A DNA stretch of 64,000 nucleotides from Rhodococcus sp. 06-462-5 (GCF_002258315.1 NZ_NOYD01000001.1:248001-312000), one strand, 5' to 3'; shown: positions 41,581 to 51,093, counted from the stretch's first letter. Numbers and translations: made by a program. The notes: a model not told the origin generated them from the sequence alone.

Positions 41581-42363
41581 ATGACCTCTGCAGCAACCAC
41601 ACTCGACGTCCGGCGAGCCGACGACCGATTCAAGACCAAGATCGGCTGGCTCGATTCCAAGCATTCCTTCTCTTTCGGCAACCACTTCGATCGCGGTAAC
41701 ACCCACCACGGCGTGTTGATGGTCAACAACGACGACATCGTCACTCCCGGTCAAGGATTCGATACCCACCCGCACCGCGACATGGAGATCATCACCTGGG
41801 TTCTGCAGGGATCGCTGGTGCACCAGGACTCGATGGGCCACTCCGGCGTCATCTACCCCGGTCTCGCGCAGCGCATGAGCGCAGGCACGGGAATCCTGCA
41901 CTCGGAGAAGAACGACTCGTGGCGACTCGGTGAGACCGCCGGTTCGTACTCGGGCAAGCACGGCGATCCCGTTCGGTTCGTCCAGATGTGGGTGGTGCCC
42001 GACGAGCAGGGCATCACGCCGGGTTACGAACAGCTCGAGATCGACGGCGAATTGCTCAGTGGCGGTTTGGTTCCCGTGGCGTCAGGCATGGCCCGTCACG
42101 CCGACCACGCGGCGATCCGAATCAAGAACAAGTACGCGGCGATGCACGCTGCGCGTCTGCAACCCGGACAAGCCCCGGTCGATGTGCCCGACGCGCCCTT
42201 CGTGCACATCTTCGTCGCCCAGGGCGAAGCGATGCTCGAGGGAGTCGGCGTACTCGCCGAGGGCGACGCCGTCCGGATTTCCGGAGGCGGCGGGCAGAAG
42301 TTGAGCACCGCCACCGGGGCCGAAGTGATCGTGTGGGAGATGCACGCGGCGATCGCCGGCTAG
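41581..42363 (+). CDS. pirin family protein (second copy)
   Basis: The 260-residue bicupin has KIGWLDSKHSFSFGNHFD, GQGFDTHPHRDMEIITWVLQ (metal ligands H-H...E), RMSAGTGILHSEKND and an ending (EVIVWEMHA) like the first copy (EIMIWEMHA). It differs by an insert of about 15 residues before RFVQMWVVP. Its stop TAG shares the tetranucleotide CTAG with the stop of the convergent antiporter gene. Confidence 0.93.
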   Translation: MTSAATTLDVRRADDRFKTKIGWLDSKHSFSFGNHFDRGNTHHGVLMVNNDDIVTPGQGFDTHPHRDMEIITWVLQGSLVHQDSMGHSGVIYPGLAQRMSAGTGILHSEKNDSWRLGETAGSYSGKHGDPVRFVQMWVVPDEQGITPGYEQLEIDGELLSGGLVPVASGMARHADHAAIRIKNKYAAMHAARLQPGQAPVDVPDAPFVHIFVAQGEAMLEGVGVLAEGDAVRISGGGGQKLSTATGAEVIVWEMHAAIAG

Positions 42364-43925
42364 TCGGTCTCTCGATGCGGGCGGAAAGAATGCTCTTCGT
42401 GATCGAGTTCGTGCTCGAGACTCCGCATGCTGTTGTCCGGCAGCCGGCCGGCGTCTCGCCAGCACAGCAGCTCCTCTCGCTCGACGTCGAGTATGCGGCG
42501 ACGTGTGGTCATCGCGGCAGTTTGCTCGGGTGAGATGACCGCGTCGCCGATCTCGGACTCGTCGAGGTGATCCAGACGGCGATGGTAGCGGTCGATACGG
42601 TGCTCCAACTCGCGGCGCAGTATCTCGCGACCCTCGTCGTCGAGGTTCTCCTCGTCCGCAATCCGGTCCAACTGTGACAGAGCAGCTTTCGTCGAACCCT
42701 CCCGTGCTTCGTTGCGTAGACGTGCCTCTGCGGCGGGATCGGCCACGACGTTCAACCTGCGCACCAGCGGAGCAAACGTCAGTCCCTGACCTATCACCGT
42801 CACCAGCACGACGAGAAATGCACAGAACAGCAGCAGATCTCGGCTCTCGAACGGCTCGCCCGAGTCGATGGTCAGCGGCAACGTGAAGACGGCAGCGACG
42901 GTGATGACTCCGCGAGTGCCTGCCCAACTCATCACCACCGCCTCGCGGGCGGACAGTCCGGTGGTCAGGAGCCACAGCGGCCGCAGCAACAGGACGCCGG
43001 CGAGCGTCACCGTGACTGCGAGGGCGATGGTCGTCCCCGAGTAGGCCGACAGGCCGCCGACAACGGTGGGCAATTGCTCGCCGATCAACAAGAACACGAA
43101 GCCCTCGAGAAGTAGATCGATCAGCCTCCACACGGCACTGGTCTGCAGGCGACTGGCTCCGGAGATGGCGTGACGGGTGTGGTGACCGATCACCAATGCT
43201 GCGACGACGACGGCCAACACCCCGGACGCATGCACTTCTTCGGCCGCGAGGTACGCGAGAAACGGTGTTGCCAGCGAGACGATGTTGAGCAGCAGCGAAT
43301 CGTGAACGAACCGCTGTACCAGCCGAATCGCCAGTGCGACGATCAGTCCGACGACGATGCCACCTGCTGCGGCGAGCACGAACAATCCCCCGGCATGAGC
43401 GGGTGTCATGTCCTGACTCGAGATCGCGGCGATCGCCACGGTCAGCATCGTCAGTGCGGTCGCGTCGTTCAGCAGTCCCTCGCCCTCTATCAGGGTCACC
43501 AGTTTCGGTGGGATGCCTGCGCGTCGACCCACCGCCAGCGCTGCGACCGGGTCCGGTGGTGCCACGGCGGCACCGAGCGCCATACCAGCGGCCAGTGTGA
43601 TGCCCGGAACGAGCAACCACAGACCGACGCCGACGAGGGCAGCCGTCGCCACGACGAGGGCGACCGACAAACTCAAGATGGTCCACACGTTGCGGCGGAT
43701 GGCGATCAGGGAGGAGTTCAGAGCTGCGCTGTAGAGCAGCGGCGGAATCACCAGGGTCAGAACGAGCTCGGGGTCGAGAACGATGTCGGGCAACGCCGAC
43801 GCCGAGACGGCCAGGCCGGCAAGCGTCAACAACGCTGCCGCGGGGAGTGTCGTCTTCTTCGAGATCACCTGAGCGGCGACGATCAGGCCTGTGGCTGCCA
43901 GGACGAGACCGAGTGTCTCTACCAC
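42360..43925 (-). CDS. CPA1-type Na+/H+ antiporter
   Basis: The 521-residue protein has about twelve membrane helices. The CPA1 motif GEGLLNDATAL gives the ND ion-binding pair, PPDPVAALAV lies in an earlier helix, and SWAGTRGVITVA in a later one. A hydrophilic C-terminal tail of about 120 residues is rich in Arg/Glu/His and probably regulatory. It exchanges Na+ or K+ for H+ at the cytoplasmic membrane. It is monocistronic and convergent with the second pirin gene. Confidence 0.93.
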   Translation of the reverse strand: MVETLGLVLAATGLIVAAQVISKKTTLPAAALLTLAGLAVSASALPDIVLDPELVLTLVIPPLLYSAALNSSLIAIRRNVWTILSLSVALVVATAALVGVGLWLLVPGITLAAGMALGAAVAPPDPVAALAVGRRAGIPPKLVTLIEGEGLLNDATALTMLTVAIAAISSQDMTPAHAGGLFVLAAAGGIVVGLIVALAIRLVQRFVHDSLLLNIVSLATPFLAYLAAEEVHASGVLAVVVAALVIGHHTRHAISGASRLQTSAVWRLIDLLLEGFVFLLIGEQLPTVVGGLSAYSGTTIALAVTVTLAGVLLLRPLWLLTTGLSAREAVVMSWAGTRGVITVAAVFTLPLTIDSGEPFESRDLLLFCAFLVVLVTVIGQGLTFAPLVRRLNVVADPAAEARLRNEAREGSTKAALSQLDRIADEENLDDEGREILRRELEHRIDRYHRRLDHLDESEIGDAVISPEQTAAMTTRRRILDVEREELLCWRDAGRLPDNSMRSLEHELDHEEHSFRPHRETD

Positions 43926-43983
43926 GGTAGGTCGAGAGGGGAATAGTTCACCCGGCTGTATTCCCGCAGGTCAGAGGTTCAAA

Positions 43984-44787
43984 CTATCTCTTCAGCCCGA
44001 ACATCTTCGCGATCGTCTTCTCCATGAATGTCGCCGGGAGCAACCGTCGCGCCAAAAACACGACCGGTGCGTTGCTTCCTCTGGCGTACAAGGGTTTCGG
44101 CTTGTCGGCCTCGATGGCCTTCAACACCACCTCGGCGACGTCCTCGGCGGAGATGCCGGTTCCCTCCTTGCGATCCAGGGATGAGATCGCGGTGTGGAAG
44201 TCGTCTCGGTGGACCGAATCCGGTGCGATGTACTTGGTTCGTCGCTCACTGATCCCGGTGTTGATCGACCCCGGCTCGACGGTGGTCATCCACACACCGA
44301 AGGGAGAGAGTTCCAGACGCGCCGCATCGGAGAAGCCCTTGATGGCGGCTTTCGTCGAGGCGTAGGACGAGCGGTAGGCGAGCGGGAAGCTGGCCAACAT
44401 CGATCCGACCATCACGATGCGGCCGTATCTCCGCTCGCGCATACCGGGAATGACGCTCTGCGACAGCGTCACTGCGCCGAAGACATTCAGTTGAAAGAGC
44501 CGTTCGATGGCGTCGGTCGGCAGTTCCTCGAACGGCCCCGATTGGCTTTCGCCGGCGTTGTTGACCAGCACGTCCACCGCGCCGAGGTCGGCGACGAAGG
44601 TGCGGATCGAGTCGGCATCGGTGAGGTCGAGAGCGCGATACTCGACGCCGGTGGCCCGCTGCGCGTCGGTCATCGAGTCCGGCTTGCGGGAGGTGCCGAT
44701 CACTCGATATCCCCGGGCGACGAGCGCCTGCGCAACCGCGCGTCCGATTCCCGACGAAGCTCCGGTGACCACTGCCGTGCGATTCAT
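43984..44787 (-). CDS. short-chain dehydrogenase/reductase
   Basis: The 267-residue classical SDR has the cofactor motif TGASSGIG (8-15), NNAG near residue 76, catalytic Ser in VMVGSML and YASTK (Tyr/Lys). A basic residue after the glycine motif region (GTSRKPDS) suggests NADPH use. The substrate is unknown. It is divergent from an ABC exporter. Confidence 0.93.
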   Translation of the reverse strand: MNRTAVVTGASSGIGRAVAQALVARGYRVIGTSRKPDSMTDAQRATGVEYRALDLTDADSIRTFVADLGAVDVLVNNAGESQSGPFEELPTDAIERLFQLNVFGAVTLSQSVIPGMRERRYGRIVMVGSMLASFPLAYRSSYASTKAAIKGFSDAARLELSPFGVWMTTVEPGSINTGISERRTKYIAPDSVHRDDFHTAISSLDRKEGTGISAEDVAEVVLKAIEADKPKPLYARGSNAPVVFLARRLLPATFMEKTIAKMFGLKR

Positions 44788-44822
44788 GCCCAGATGGTAC
44801 CGGGGTGGACGCTTCCTACCGC

Positions 44823-45623
44823 ATGACGAACCAGCCCGTACCGGTTAGTCTGTTATCTGTGCAAACGAATTCTGCTGCCCTGCTGATCGAGCACCTGTGT
44901 ATGGCATTCGGACCCAAGGTTGCCGTCGACGACTTGTCTCTGATGGTGCCACCCGGTTCGATGTTCGGGCTCGTCGGCCCTAACGGCGCAGGCAAGACGA
45001 CGTGTCTGTCCATGGCGGTCGGACTGCTCAGGCCTCAGTACGGCCGAAGTCTGGTGTTCGGACGCGACGTCTGGGCCGATCCCATCGCCGCGAAAGAGCT
45101 ACTCGGAGTACTGCCCGACGGGCTCGCTCTGCCGTCCCAATTCACCGGCCACGAGCTCCTGACGTATTTCGGACGACTGCGCGCGATGCCCGAGGACGTG
45201 ATCGCGCAGCGTCGAGACGAGCTGTTGAACGCGCTGGATCTTGCCGACGCCGGGGGGACCGTCATCGCCGACTACTCCGCGGGCATGACCAAGAAGATCG
45301 GGCTGGCCTCGGCGCTGCTGCACGGACCCCGGTTGCTCGTACTGGACGAGCCCTTCGAGGCGGTCGACCCCATCTCCTCCACCACGATTCGCAACATTCT
45401 GGTCCAGTTCGTCCGCTCCGGAGGATCGGTGATCTTGTCGAGTCACGTGATGGCGCTCGTCGAGCAACTCTGCACTCACGTCGGCGTCATCACCGGCGGC
45501 CGCGTCGTGGCGGTGGGAACGGTGGACGAGGTCCGCGCCGGCGGAAGCCTGGACGACGCTTTCGTTCGCCTGGTCGGTACTCGTGAGCAGAATCCCGACG
45601 GCCTGTCCTGGATGCGCTCGTGA
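44823..45623 (+). CDS. ABC exporter ATP-binding protein
   Basis: The 266-residue ATPase has Walker A GPNGAGKTT, a Q-loop-region segment LPDGLALPSQFTGHELL, a diverged signature YSAGMTKKIGLASALL (SAG in place of SGG) and Walker B LLVLDEPFEAVDP. It pairs with the permease gene it overlaps by four bases. The start is uncertain: ATG 44823 is used here. GTG 44859 (VQTNSAALL) is preceded by TAGTCT at a leaderless-promoter distance and is a serious alternative. Confidence 0.88.
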   Translation: MTNQPVPVSLLSVQTNSAALLIEHLCMAFGPKVAVDDLSLMVPPGSMFGLVGPNGAGKTTCLSMAVGLLRPQYGRSLVFGRDVWADPIAAKELLGVLPDGLALPSQFTGHELLTYFGRLRAMPEDVIAQRRDELLNALDLADAGGTVIADYSAGMTKKIGLASALLHGPRLLVLDEPFEAVDPISSTTIRNILVQFVRSGGSVILSSHVMALVEQLCTHVGVITGGRVVAVGTVDEVRAGGSLDDAFVRLVGTREQNPDGLSWMRS

Positions 45624-47203
45624 CGTCCCTCGGCCGCACCGTTCTGCAGATGCGAATCACGCTCTACCGCAGGCAGTTCAAGGGCGGCCGAGCAGTGGTG
45701 AAAACCGTATTCGGGGTGCTGGGGCTGGTCTTCGCCGTCGTGGCATGTGTGTTGTCTGCGCGCAGTGGAGCCTCGCAGGTGTTGGTCGGAGGCACCGCAA
45801 GCCTCGGGCTGACCCTGATGGGCCTGAGTTGGGTGCTGTTCCCGGTGCTCTCGGGAATTTCGGACGACAACATTCAGCCCCGCCATTTCCAGATGCTGTC
45901 GGTGGAACCCGCACGTCTGGCGCGGGCGTTGTTGGCCACATCCACATACGGCATGGTGGTGCCGTTGACGGCCATCGCGACCGCGGCGATCCCGATCTAC
46001 GCCGTATCGCGTTCTCTCGCAACTCTTCCGCTTGCCCTGGTGGCCTGGCCTGCGACAGTCGTGCTCTTCGTGACGCTGTCCAGAGTGGTCACCGTGGCGA
46101 TGTCTCAGCTATTGAAGAGTCGGCGCAGTCGAGAGTTCGCTCTGCTCGCGTTCGGTGCGGTGTTCGGCAGTCTGTACTTCCTGCAGTTTCCCATCACCCA
46201 GAACTTCCCCAGGGTGCTGTCGGGTGACGTGACATGGCCTCTGACGCTGGCACATTCGATTCCATTCAGCTGGGGAATCACCGGCGTGGACGCTGCGCTC
46301 GACGGCAACTGGCTACTTGCAATCGCCGCAGTGGCGGGACTGCTGCTGTTCGATGTCGTCTTGGTGTTGTCGTGGCAGCGACTTGTGCTGCGGCTCTTCG
46401 AGGGACGGGTCTCCGCCTCGTACGGCGCGTCGCGCAAGCAGATGGCAGCGAACGGCCACAACGGCGATCGCGGTTGGCGCGCCACCCGTGTCGGCGCGGT
46501 GGTGACGCGTGAGCTGGGCCTGTGGCGCGGCGATATGCGTCGCCGGAGCCAGCTGTTGTCGGTCCTCATCTTCGCGGTGCTCGGAGGTATCGGTCCGTTG
46601 GTGACCGACTCGATTCCGTTCAGCGCAGCCTGGGGTGCGTGGATCGTGATCTTCATGGCAATGGGCGCGGGATCGAACCTGTACGGCCTCGACGGCGGTT
46701 CGATGTGGCACCTGGTGATGATTCCGCAGGCTCTGCGCGACGACGTCCGTGGTCGGCAGATTGCCTGGCTGATCGTGGCTGCACCCTTTGCGATCGTGTC
46801 CACTGCGGTCGTCCGCGTATTCGGTGACCTCGGACTCGACCGGTTGGCAGTCCCCATCTCGGTGACGTTGTCGATGCTCGGCGTCAGTGCAGGACTCATC
46901 GTCGTGGTCTCGGTCCGCGCCGCCTACCCGGTTCCCGAACCGACCAAGGCCTTTTCGTTGAACACCCGAGGGTCGTTCAACGGAGGGTCGTTTGCCCTAC
47001 TCATGCTGGCAATAGTCGTACTCGGGCTGTCGGTAGTGCCCGCTCTGCTGCTGGCGTTGCTTCTCCCCGGTGCCTTCGCGTACCTGTCCATTCCTGTGGC
47101 CGCGGCGATCGGGTGGCTGGGGATGTGGTGGGGTGCGCGGGTGGCCGTCGACACGCTGGTCCGTGACTCCGACAAGATCTTGCACGAGGTCATCTCACGG
47201 TAG
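45620..47203 (+). CDS. ABC exporter permease
   Basis: The 527-residue integral membrane protein has about twelve hydrophobic segments. An early one is FGVLGLVFAVVACVLSARSG, and there is a central cytoplasmic linker with SYGASRKQMAANGHNGDRGW. It lacks ABC membrane motifs that would allow a substrate guess and resembles ABC-2-like transporters of actinobacteria. Start GTG 45620 overlaps the ATPase stop (GTGA). The 3' end overlaps the convergent acetyltransferase gene by 9 bp. Confidence 0.88.
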   Translation: MTSLGRTVLQMRITLYRRQFKGGRAVVKTVFGVLGLVFAVVACVLSARSGASQVLVGGTASLGLTLMGLSWVLFPVLSGISDDNIQPRHFQMLSVEPARLARALLATSTYGMVVPLTAIATAAIPIYAVSRSLATLPLALVAWPATVVLFVTLSRVVTVAMSQLLKSRRSREFALLAFGAVFGSLYFLQFPITQNFPRVLSGDVTWPLTLAHSIPFSWGITGVDAALDGNWLLAIAAVAGLLLFDVVLVLSWQRLVLRLFEGRVSASYGASRKQMAANGHNGDRGWRATRVGAVVTRELGLWRGDMRRRSQLLSVLIFAVLGGIGPLVTDSIPFSAAWGAWIVIFMAMGAGSNLYGLDGGSMWHLVMIPQALRDDVRGRQIAWLIVAAPFAIVSTAVVRVFGDLGLDRLAVPISVTLSMLGVSAGLIVVVSVRAAYPVPEPTKAFSLNTRGSFNGGSFALLMLAIVVLGLSVVPALLLALLLPGAFAYLSIPVAAAIGWLGMWWGARVAVDTLVRDSDKILHEVISR

Positions 47204-47755
47204 GGCGCGGATTGCCTTACAGGGGTTGCCGGCAGCGAAGGTGTGCGACGGCACATCCCGGGTGACGACGCTGCCGGCACCGATCACCGAGTTGTCGCCG
47301 ATCGTGACTCCCGGGCACACGATGACCCCGCCGCCCAGCCAGACGTTGTTCCCTATGTTGATGGGAAGAGCACTCTCCCAACGTGTTCGGCGCGCCTCGT
47401 GATCCTCCATGGGATGGAGAGCAGTCAGTAGCTGCGCGCGAGGACCGATCGACACGTCGTCACCGATGGTGATGGGTGCGCAGTCCAACAGGATGGCGTC
47501 GTAGTTGAGGAAACTGTTGGATCCGATGGAAATGTATGTGCCGTAATCACATTGGAACCTCGGCATGATCCACGAATCCGCTCCGATGGATCCGAGCAGC
47601 TCGCCGAGAATCTCGCGTCGTTCTTCGTTCTGATCTGCCTCGGTTGCGTTGAATCGGTCGAGCAGCTTCCCACACGCCACCCGAGACGCCACCAGGTCGG
47701 GATCGTTGTCTCGGTACAGCTCTCCGCGCAGCATTCGATCCCGGTTCTCGCCCAT
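47195..47755 (-). CDS. maltose O-acetyltransferase-like hexapeptide enzyme
   Basis: The 186-residue protein begins with the Mac-type segment MLRGELYRDNDPDL and continues as a left-handed beta-helix of hexapeptide repeats (IGSNSFLNYDAILLDCAPIT, IGPRAQLLTALHP, WLGGGVIVCPGVTIGDNSVI). His in TALHP is the usual catalytic residue. It should O-acetylate a sugar or related alcohol from acetyl-CoA, as a trimer. Confidence 0.93.
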   Translation of the reverse strand: MGENRDRMLRGELYRDNDPDLVASRVACGKLLDRFNATEADQNEERREILGELLGSIGADSWIMPRFQCDYGTYISIGSNSFLNYDAILLDCAPITIGDDVSIGPRAQLLTALHPMEDHEARRTRWESALPINIGNNVWLGGGVIVCPGVTIGDNSVIGAGSVVTRDVPSHTFAAGNPCKAIRALP

Positions 47756-47765
47756 GGACGAGACA

Positions 47766-48272
47766 CTACCGATCGGTCGACTTCTCGAAGAGGGCCACGC
47801 TGAACCACGAACTGCCGTCGGCGAACTCGCGGCGGCCGACGTACCGGAATCCCTGATTCAGGTAGTAGCTGCGCAACTCACCGTTGGTCTCGGCGCAGTC
47901 CAGACGCAGCAGCGAGCGTCCTTCCCGGTGGGTCTGCTCCGACGCCCACTCGAGCAGTGCCGCGCCGAGCCCGGTGCCCGCTTCGCTTCTGTCGATCACC
48001 AGCCCGTGCACGTACCCGGCGAGCCCATCCTCTTCGGGCCAGATCGTGGGATCGGCCCAGATCAGTCTCAGCGCACCGACTATCGGGCCACTCGGCTCGC
48101 GCCGGGCGACGGAGAACTCTCCTGCCGAGATCTGCGCAGCGACGGTGGCGAGGGGCACCTCGCGCGGTGTCCACTGTTCGATTTTTCGGTCCGAGAGCCA
48201 GTCCTCGGCCGCGTGCCGCAGGCCGAGTATCGTTGCTGCGTCGGCGGCAGTTGCGGGTTCTACGGTGAGCAC
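47766..48272 (-). CDS. GNAT family N-acetyltransferase
   Basis: The 168-residue protein has YVHGLVIDRSEAGTGLGAAL (motif A, with AGTGLG at the pyrophosphate loop) and LRLDCAETNGELRSYYLNQG typical of the C-terminal half. The substrate is unknown. Start GTG 48272 lacks a clear Shine-Dalgarno sequence, so the start is uncertain. It is 10 bp upstream of the hexapeptide acetyltransferase gene. Confidence 0.85.
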   Translation of the reverse strand: MLTVEPATAADAATILGLRHAAEDWLSDRKIEQWTPREVPLATVAAQISAGEFSVARREPSGPIVGALRLIWADPTIWPEEDGLAGYVHGLVIDRSEAGTGLGAALLEWASEQTHREGRSLLRLDCAETNGELRSYYLNQGFRYVGRREFADGSSWFSVALFEKSTDR

Positions 48273-48301
48273 GGTGCCATCGTACGGAGGTGGCGAGTCT
48301 T

Positions 48302-49255
48302 GTGGTGAACGTGCTTGTGGTCGAGAGTGGTTCGGACAGAAGATCCTTGCCGGCGATCGATGGAGTCGACTTCCGAAGCTGCTCGATGGATGAACTCGCC
48401 GGTGCGGTGTCGTGGGCCGAGGTGCTGCTGTTCAGGACCTTCGAGACCGCCGATCTGCGGGCCGTCTGGCCCGATGCCGAGAACCTTCGCTGGATCCATG
48501 CGTCGAGTGCAGGTGTCGATCGACTGCTGGATCCGGTTCTGCGCGAAAGCCCTTGGATGCTGACCAATTCCGGTGGAATCCTCGACCGGGCGATAGCCGA
48601 GTACGTCGCGGCAGGCATTCTGGCGTCGGTCAAGAAGCTGCCCCGAGCGCTTGCTCGACAGCGCGATCGGGTCTGGGAACACAGAGCTAGCAGCGGTATT
48701 CACGGTCGCGCCGCTCTGGTCGTCGGCCCTGGTTCGATCGGACGCGAGATCGGCCGGGTCCTCGGCGCACTCGGTATGCGCGTCGATGCGTCGGCAACGT
48801 CCGAGCGGTCCGGTGACTCGGAGTTCGGACGAATCCGCGATGTTCGACAATTGCCGACGTACGCGGGCGAGTACGACGTGATCGTGCTTGCGACACCGTT
48901 GACCGACGCCACACGCGGACTGCTCGACGCGGAGGTTCTTTCGGCGATGCGTTCCGATGCAGGCCTGGTCAACATCGCCCGCGGACCCGTCGTCGACGAA
49001 CGAGCCCTGTGCGACGCCCTGGCTGCCGGAGGCATCGGGTGGGCCGTGCTCGACGTGTTCGAGGTCGAGCCGCTACCGGACACGAGCCCGCTGTGGGGCA
49101 TGGAGAACGTCATCCTCACCGCCCATCTGGCGGGCGACGCCGACGACTTCGCCGAGCGTCTGTGGGCTTTGTTCGAGGACAACCTCCAGCGATATGTCCG
49201 TGGTTCGGCACTGGTGAACGTGGTGGACAAGCAGGCAGGGTACGTGCGCCGCTGA
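48302..49255 (+). CDS. D-2-hydroxyacid dehydrogenase
   Basis: The 317-residue protein has the NAD-binding GPGSIGREIGRVL and the catalytic triad pattern: Arg in NIARGPVVDE, Glu in VFEVEPLPD and His in ILTAHLAG. The N-terminal catalytic half is recognisable as WIHASSAGVDRLL. It reduces a 2-ketoacid to a D-2-hydroxyacid or the reverse. I chose GTG 48302, after GGAGG (48286-48290), over GTG 48290, which overlaps that ribosome site. Confidence 0.9.
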   Translation: MVNVLVVESGSDRRSLPAIDGVDFRSCSMDELAGAVSWAEVLLFRTFETADLRAVWPDAENLRWIHASSAGVDRLLDPVLRESPWMLTNSGGILDRAIAEYVAAGILASVKKLPRALARQRDRVWEHRASSGIHGRAALVVGPGSIGREIGRVLGALGMRVDASATSERSGDSEFGRIRDVRQLPTYAGEYDVIVLATPLTDATRGLLDAEVLSAMRSDAGLVNIARGPVVDERALCDALAAGGIGWAVLDVFEVEPLPDTSPLWGMENVILTAHLAGDADDFAERLWALFEDNLQRYVRGSALVNVVDKQAGYVRR

Positions 49256-49308
49256 AACCGACCGTCAAAGTATGCGTAACACCCCGTAGCGTGTACTAGG
49301 GTGCACGA

Positions 49309-49752
49309 GTGCGTGAAATCAATCGTTCGGCCGTGGCATCGACCAGTCGCGACGCGGCGTTCGCCTACATGGACGACTTCAGAAACGTCCCGCAGTGGAT
49401 GTTCGGCATCACTCGTTTCGAGCCGACGAGCGAGGTCACCTCAGGGCTCGGTGCCACGTACGACGCGACGATGCAGATCGGTCCGAAGGCCCTCACCTCC
49501 GTTGTGCACGTCACCGAATGGGTGCACAACGAGAGGCTGACGCTCGAATCGGTCGAGGGCCTGTCCAACTCGTCCACATGGTCGTTCTCCGATACCGCAG
49601 ACGGCGGTACCCGTCTGGACGTGGTTTTCCGCTACAGCCTGCCCGGCGGAATCGCAGGCAAGGTGCTCGGCGCTGTAGTGGAACCCGTTGTGGGTCAGGC
49701 GATCAAGCACACGGAGTCGACGCTGCGCTCACGCCTGGAAGCGGCCGACTAG
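49309..49752 (+). CDS. SRPBCC (polyketide cyclase/dehydrase-like) protein
   Basis: The 147-residue protein has the START/SRPBCC layout: REINRSAVASTSRDAAFAYM, then FRNVPQWMFGITRFEP, a central beta sheet and a long C-terminal helix (AVVEPVVGQAIKHTESTL). Such proteins bind hydrophobic ligands in a deep cavity; catalysis is not assured. A TACTAG hexamer shortly before GTG 49309 suggests a short or absent leader. Confidence 0.88.
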   Translation: MREINRSAVASTSRDAAFAYMDDFRNVPQWMFGITRFEPTSEVTSGLGATYDATMQIGPKALTSVVHVTEWVHNERLTLESVEGLSNSSTWSFSDTADGGTRLDVVFRYSLPGGIAGKVLGAVVEPVVGQAIKHTESTLRSRLEAAD

Positions 49753-50999
49753 TACACGTACTTGTCGAGGGCGTCCAAGACCTGGTCGACGGCGAGCCAC
49801 GCGAACAGGAATGCGCAGACACCCAGCGTGAGGTTGGTGAACCAGCCGTTGCGCCACTGCTTCGGCACCCGATCGCTGTTGAGCATGATCAGCAGCGTCA
49901 CCGCCAGGAACGGCATGAACACCGCGCCGAGCACGCCGTACGCGAGCACGAGCCCGATCGGTTGGTCGAGCCACAGCAACGCCATCGGCGGGAACGTCAG
50001 CCACGCGACATACCAGCGGAAGTACTTGCCGCCCACTCGCGTTTCCGGGTGACCCTGTTCGAGCCCCTTCAGATTGCCGACGAAGTCCGCGAACATCAGA
50101 CTCACGCCGTTCCACACCCCGATCAGCGACGAGAACGACGCCGACCAGAATCCGATGAGGAACACGTAGCCGAACGCCGTGCCGTAGCGATCGGCCAGCA
50201 CGTCGGAGAGCTGGATCAAGCCTTGATCGCCGGTGGAGATCGCGATCTGCGACGAGTACAACAGTTCGGCGCCGACGATGAGCATCGCGAGGACGAAGAT
50301 GCCGGAGATGACGTAGGCCATCGAATTGTCGATGCGCATGACGCGCATGAACTTCGGTGTGATCCAGCCTTTCTCGCGCAACCAGTAGCCGTACGCGGCG
50401 AGCGTGATGGTGCCACCGACGCCACCGGCGAGGCCGAGGACGTACACGATCGAGCCGTCGGGAATGGTGGGGACGATGCCCTTGACTATCGCGGGAACGT
50501 TCGGAACCGCCACTACCGCAGCGCCGATCACGGTCACGAACATGATGCCGACGAAGACGGTGATGATCTTCTCGAAGAACCCGTAGCTACCCAGCCAGAT
50601 CAACGCGAACCCGAGAAGCCCGGATGCGATGGCGACGACCTTGAGATCCAACGCGGGGAACAGAGCGACGATCGGCAACGCGCTCGACGACATCGCTGCC
50701 GCCCCGTAGACGAATCCCCAGATCACGATGTAGGGCGCGAAATACACCGTCGTCCACTTACCCAGCGAACGCCAGCCCTGGAAGATCGTGTTGCCCGACG
50801 CCAGCGTGTACCGGCCGGCACCTTCCACCAGAACGACTTTCATGACGACACCGACGATGATGACCCAGAGCAGTGCGTAGCCGTAGCGCGAGCCGGCCAC
50901 CAGTGTGGCGACGAGGTCGGCGGCCCCGATGCCGGTTGCGGCGACCACCAGTCCGGGGCCGACCACCTTCCATTTCGGAGGTGCTGTGGTCTCGGTCAT
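49749..50999 (-). CDS. Nramp-fold transporter lacking the canonical metal motifs
   Basis: The 416-residue protein has about eleven membrane helices, and its N-terminus reads like Nramp: KVVGPGLVVAATGIGAADLV then AGSRYGYALLWVIIVG. The helix 1 DPGN of true Nramp proteins is GAAD here, and the helix 6 MPH metal motif is absent (LAAYGYWLREKG). It is therefore unlikely to carry Mn2+ or Fe2+ in the usual way. Its substrate is open. Its 3' end overlaps the SRPBCC gene by four bases, convergently. Confidence 0.82.
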   Translation of the reverse strand: MTETTAPPKWKVVGPGLVVAATGIGAADLVATLVAGSRYGYALLWVIIVGVVMKVVLVEGAGRYTLASGNTIFQGWRSLGKWTTVYFAPYIVIWGFVYGAAAMSSSALPIVALFPALDLKVVAIASGLLGFALIWLGSYGFFEKIITVFVGIMFVTVIGAAVVAVPNVPAIVKGIVPTIPDGSIVYVLGLAGGVGGTITLAAYGYWLREKGWITPKFMRVMRIDNSMAYVISGIFVLAMLIVGAELLYSSQIAISTGDQGLIQLSDVLADRYGTAFGYVFLIGFWSASFSSLIGVWNGVSLMFADFVGNLKGLEQGHPETRVGGKYFRWYVAWLTFPPMALLWLDQPIGLVLAYGVLGAVFMPFLAVTLLIMLNSDRVPKQWRNGWFTNLTLGVCAFLFAWLAVDQVLDALDKYVY

Positions 51000-51093
51000 C
51001 GATTCTCCTCGCGTGCCGGGGGCTGCTCAGTGACCTGTCTCACTCTTTACGAAACGCACGGTTCCTGGCAAGTCGACGCTCGGTACCGTCGAT

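Noticed and set aside
42360..42363. CTAG shared by two convergent stop codons as a regulatory feature
   Set aside because: A tight convergent arrangement explains it; no hairpin or other signal was seen there.
42082..43686. 534-codon open frame running through the antiporter gene
   Set aside because: Composition is almost all Arg, Gly and Ser, the frame has no domain and it lies entirely in another frame of the antiporter gene; a high-GC shadow frame.
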